Shown here: piece by piece, positions 62,051-64,000 of the stretch
How the letters are laid out: each line of letters begins with the position of its first letter
Position numbering within the stretch: the stretch's first letter is position 1
DNA from: Pelagomonas calceolata
Taxonomy: Eukaryota > Sar > Pelagophyceae > Pelagomonadales > Pelagomonadaceae
NCBI GenBank assembly: GCA_918797485.1
Contig: CAKKNE010000002.1
Span: 3,252,501-3,316,500 of the forward strand
DNA: 64,000 nucleotides
Direction: 5' to 3'
The notes under the pieces: generated by a model
Databases searched by the model: none
Told to the model about the DNA's origin: nothing
What the model saw: the letters and a program-made list of their open reading frames with translations, nothing else
Translations under genes and position numbers: made by a program

Positions 62051-64000
62051 ATGAATCGACGACGACGACGACGACCCGTCGCGTTCCTCTGCACCGCGTG
62101 CGCTACGGCGCGGTCCGTGGTCCATGAGGCGCCACCACCGGCAGCCGCAGCCCACCGGGCACTGGCAGACTGCCCCTCCGAGACGTACACCATAGACGGA
62201 GTAGGCGGCTGGGAGGACCACTACCCCGGCAGCCAGCAGACCCCGATCGTGCTGAAGAGCGGCTGCCCCGTGTCCGTCAGTATCGCGGCTGGCGAGCACG
62301 CGTTCCTGCGGGTCAGCGGTTTTAACGAGACGTTCGAGGACCGCCACCCGAGGCTGCAATGGACGTGGAGTGTAACGGACGGCCCGGTGCCGCTGATGGG
62401 CTACACCTGGTCCTCGCATTTCTGGCCGGTCTGGCTCGGAGCTGGTAAGGACACTTCGGAGTTTGACTGGTACTGGTGGCCCCAGGACCGGCCAAACGGG
62501 GACGTGGTGTTCCCGGAGGGCGATAGTGATTTCGACATTTACCATTGTTTTGGAGAGTCCGTCGACGGCTACTATCAAATGTGCCAGGCCGAAGGGCAGA
62601 CCTGCGACGAAGGGCAGACCTGCGAGGGCCTGCCGGCGGACTACGACTTGGATTTTTGCGGCGACGAACATTGCCAGGAAGACTGTTGCGGCGACAAGGA
62701 CCTGAGGGAGCGCGGGTGCAACGACGACGACGACGACAGCGGCGGGTGCGGCGACCTGCGCGTGGGGATCTCCGCCTGGGAGTTTGATAACGCGACGCAG
62801 CTGGAAGTGACCGCGACTCTGATATTTCACGAGCCAGTGAACATCGCCGAGGGCGACCTGGCGGCCCTCAACGAGCTCTGGGACGCGACGTGCGGGCCCT
62901 GGTCCAGCGCCAAGGCCCCAGAGGACGGTGGACCAGCGACGGACTGGTGCCGGGGAGATGACGAGGACGACGACGACGAGTGCGGGCCCTGGGATTGGGA
63001 AGCGTACCAAGCGCTGGCGTCGGCCGACCGGGGCGAGCGCGACTCGCGGCACAAGCCTTATTGTGATTGGGACATCGGGGGCAGCGGGCAGCGGGACTGC
63101 AAGGACGTCGGCGGCATCGTCTGCGAGGAGGGGCGCATCACGGAGCTGAACTTCGAGGGGCTCGGCCTGCGCGGGGTTATTACGCCAAAGCTGCTGAACA
63201 TCTCGACGTTGAAAAGCGTGAGGTTGGGCAACAACCGTTTATCAGGCCCCTTGCCTCAATTCGCATCCACGAAACTGGAGCGCCTTTTATTATCGAACAA
63301 TTATTTTAACGGGACCATCGGTTGTGACTATGCGACTCTCAAAGATTTGGAGTTGGATAGAAACGACCTCGAGGGCTCGGTGCCCGAGTGTTTGCTGAAT
63401 TCCGCTACTCTACAAACGCTGGACCTCGGCCACAACCGCCTCGACGGGCCGCTTCCTGTTGTAACGCAGCCGCACTCGCCGATGCTGACGTTGCGGCTGC
63501 CGCAGGCGGGCCTGAGCGGCTCCCTAAATAACCTGGCGAAGCTTACTGAATTGAGACACCTGGATTTGTCAAGGAACTTCCTGACGGGCACGCTGGACAC
63601 GGCGCTTGTACAAAGCTGGACGTGGCTCATGGATTTGGACCTGAGCTGGAACTATCTGGAAGGATCCATACCAGAATTCCCTTCTATAAACACGAAAAAA
63701 ATAGACCTGGGCCACAACGCCTTCTCCGGCGAGCTCTTGACCCAATTCCAGACCTTCGCCGAGAACCAGCGCCACGGCGAGGCCGGCTGGCTGCACCTCG
63801 ACTCGAACTCGTTTTGCGGGCCGCTGCCCGAGGTCTTATACGATCTCCTGTACGACACGCACACCATAACAAACATGGACGTCGCGGGCAATCATTTTAG
63901 ATGCGCCGTGCACAACCGGCACTTCGACGGCTGGGCGCGCGTGACGGGCCACGACTGGGGCGAGTGCACGCCGGTGGCCGTCGTCGCCGCCGCGGCGCCG
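62051..64000 (+). CDS. Leucine-rich-repeat protein, C-terminus beyond window
   Basis: 650 codons open to the right edge from ATG 62051 (MNRRRRRRPVAFLCTACATA, an Arg-led hydrophobic start that may act as a signal anchor). Residues about 40-270 are Trp/Asp/Cys-rich and unrecognised, with a tandem EGQTCDEGQTCEG and runs of Asp. An LRR N-cap-like block follows (ALNELWDATCGPW and later YCDWDIGG, CKDVGGIVCEEGRITELNFE). Plant-type LRRs start near residue 365: LGLRGVITPKLLNISTLKSV, LGNNRLSGPLPQF, LLLSNNYFNGTIG, LDLGHNRLDGPLP, LDLSRNFLTGTLD, LDLSWNYLEGSIPEF. Probably a secreted or cell-surface recognition protein; any kinase or membrane domain would lie beyond the edge. Confidence 0.82.
   Translation, partial: MNRRRRRRPVAFLCTACATARSVVHEAPPPAAAAHRALADCPSETYTIDGVGGWEDHYPGSQQTPIVLKSGCPVSVSIAAGEHAFLRVSGFNETFEDRHPRLQWTWSVTDGPVPLMGYTWSSHFWPVWLGAGKDTSEFDWYWWPQDRPNGDVVFPEGDSDFDIYHCFGESVDGYYQMCQAEGQTCDEGQTCEGLPADYDLDFCGDEHCQEDCCGDKDLRERGCNDDDDDSGGCGDLRVGISAWEFDNATQLEVTATLIFHEPVNIAEGDLAALNELWDATCGPWSSAKAPEDGGPATDWCRGDDEDDDDECGPWDWEAYQALASADRGERDSRHKPYCDWDIGGSGQRDCKDVGGIVCEEGRITELNFEGLGLRGVITPKLLNISTLKSVRLGNNRLSGPLPQFASTKLERLLLSNNYFNGTIGCDYATLKDLELDRNDLEGSVPECLLNSATLQTLDLGHNRLDGPLPVVTQPHSPMLTLRLPQAGLSGSLNNLAKLTELRHLDLSRNFLTGTLDTALVQSWTWLMDLDLSWNYLEGSIPEFPSINTKKIDLGHNAFSGELLTQFQTFAENQRHGEAGWLHLDSNSFCGPLPEVLYDLLYDTHTITNMDVAGNHFRCAVHNRHFDGWARVTGHDWGECTPVAVVAAAAP

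Overview
The window looks like nuclear DNA of a compact, GC-rich, photosynthetic stramenopile alga, most likely a pelagophyte; a genome of the Pelagomonas type would fit the density of about one gene per 1.7-2 kb. This placement is inference. It rests on four things: signal peptides followed by an ASAFAP-like Phe-Val/His-X-Pro motif on several proteins (secondary red plastid), a CYP97 carotenoid hydroxylase and a plastid SufS, a mostly intron-poor set of long ORFs with a few short GT-AG and GC-AG introns, and an IFT54-like gene that implies a flagellated ancestry.

Layout. 1-9 kb: SCYL2-like pseudokinase (runs off the left edge), a DUF1853/exonuclease/YbaK fusion, an ankyrin-RS protein, an XRCC4-like candidate and a Tudor protein. 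9-15 kb: a plastid-directed disordered repeat protein, SufS and small proteins. 15-24 kb: METTL21-like methyltransferase, eEF2-kinase-like alpha-kinase, TTL, arylsulfatase, HisE and bL33. 24-31 kb: small hypothetical genes, a cyclin B with two introns, a triple CW-zinc-finger protein, a 1.45 kb gene-poor island and an SLC25A39/40-like carrier. 31-35 kb: LOTUS-S1-SHOCT protein and a plastid DAG-kinase-like protein. 35.4-40.4 kb: a block whose reading frames are broken, unlike everything around it. 40.7-64 kb: fourteen genes that alternate strictly in strand, including a TPT-type transporter, PDZ protein, CYP97, IFT54-SH3, ABC-class ATPase, WW/Tudor/IQ protein, a methyltransferase fused to an eEF1B-like exchange domain, RING-CH fused to AlgH, a Qc-SNARE, coiled-coil and DUF5710 proteins, and an LRR protein that runs off the right edge.

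The most interesting signal is not a gene. A dyad of about 26 bp (arms GCTAGCG and CTAGCAA around a TGTAAGACA core) recurs at least 12 times, with two more degenerate copies, at 2.2, 5.5, 7.1, 14.4, 16.7, 20.7, 23.5, 25.1, 30.6, 42.7, 45.7, 51.3, 55.3 and 57.6 kb. Every copy lies in a 5' spacer, about 60-280 bp from start codons; most are in divergent spacers. None was found in a convergent spacer or inside a confident gene. It behaves like an undescribed, mostly bidirectional promoter element.

Convergent neighbours are packed with stop codons 0-45 bp apart in most cases, and one pair abuts with no spacer, so mRNA 3' ends must overlap. Several genes are unusual domain fusions. Two genes point at translation elongation (alpha-kinase; methyltransferase with an eEF1B-like domain), and others at RNA processing, chromatin reading and plastid metabolism.
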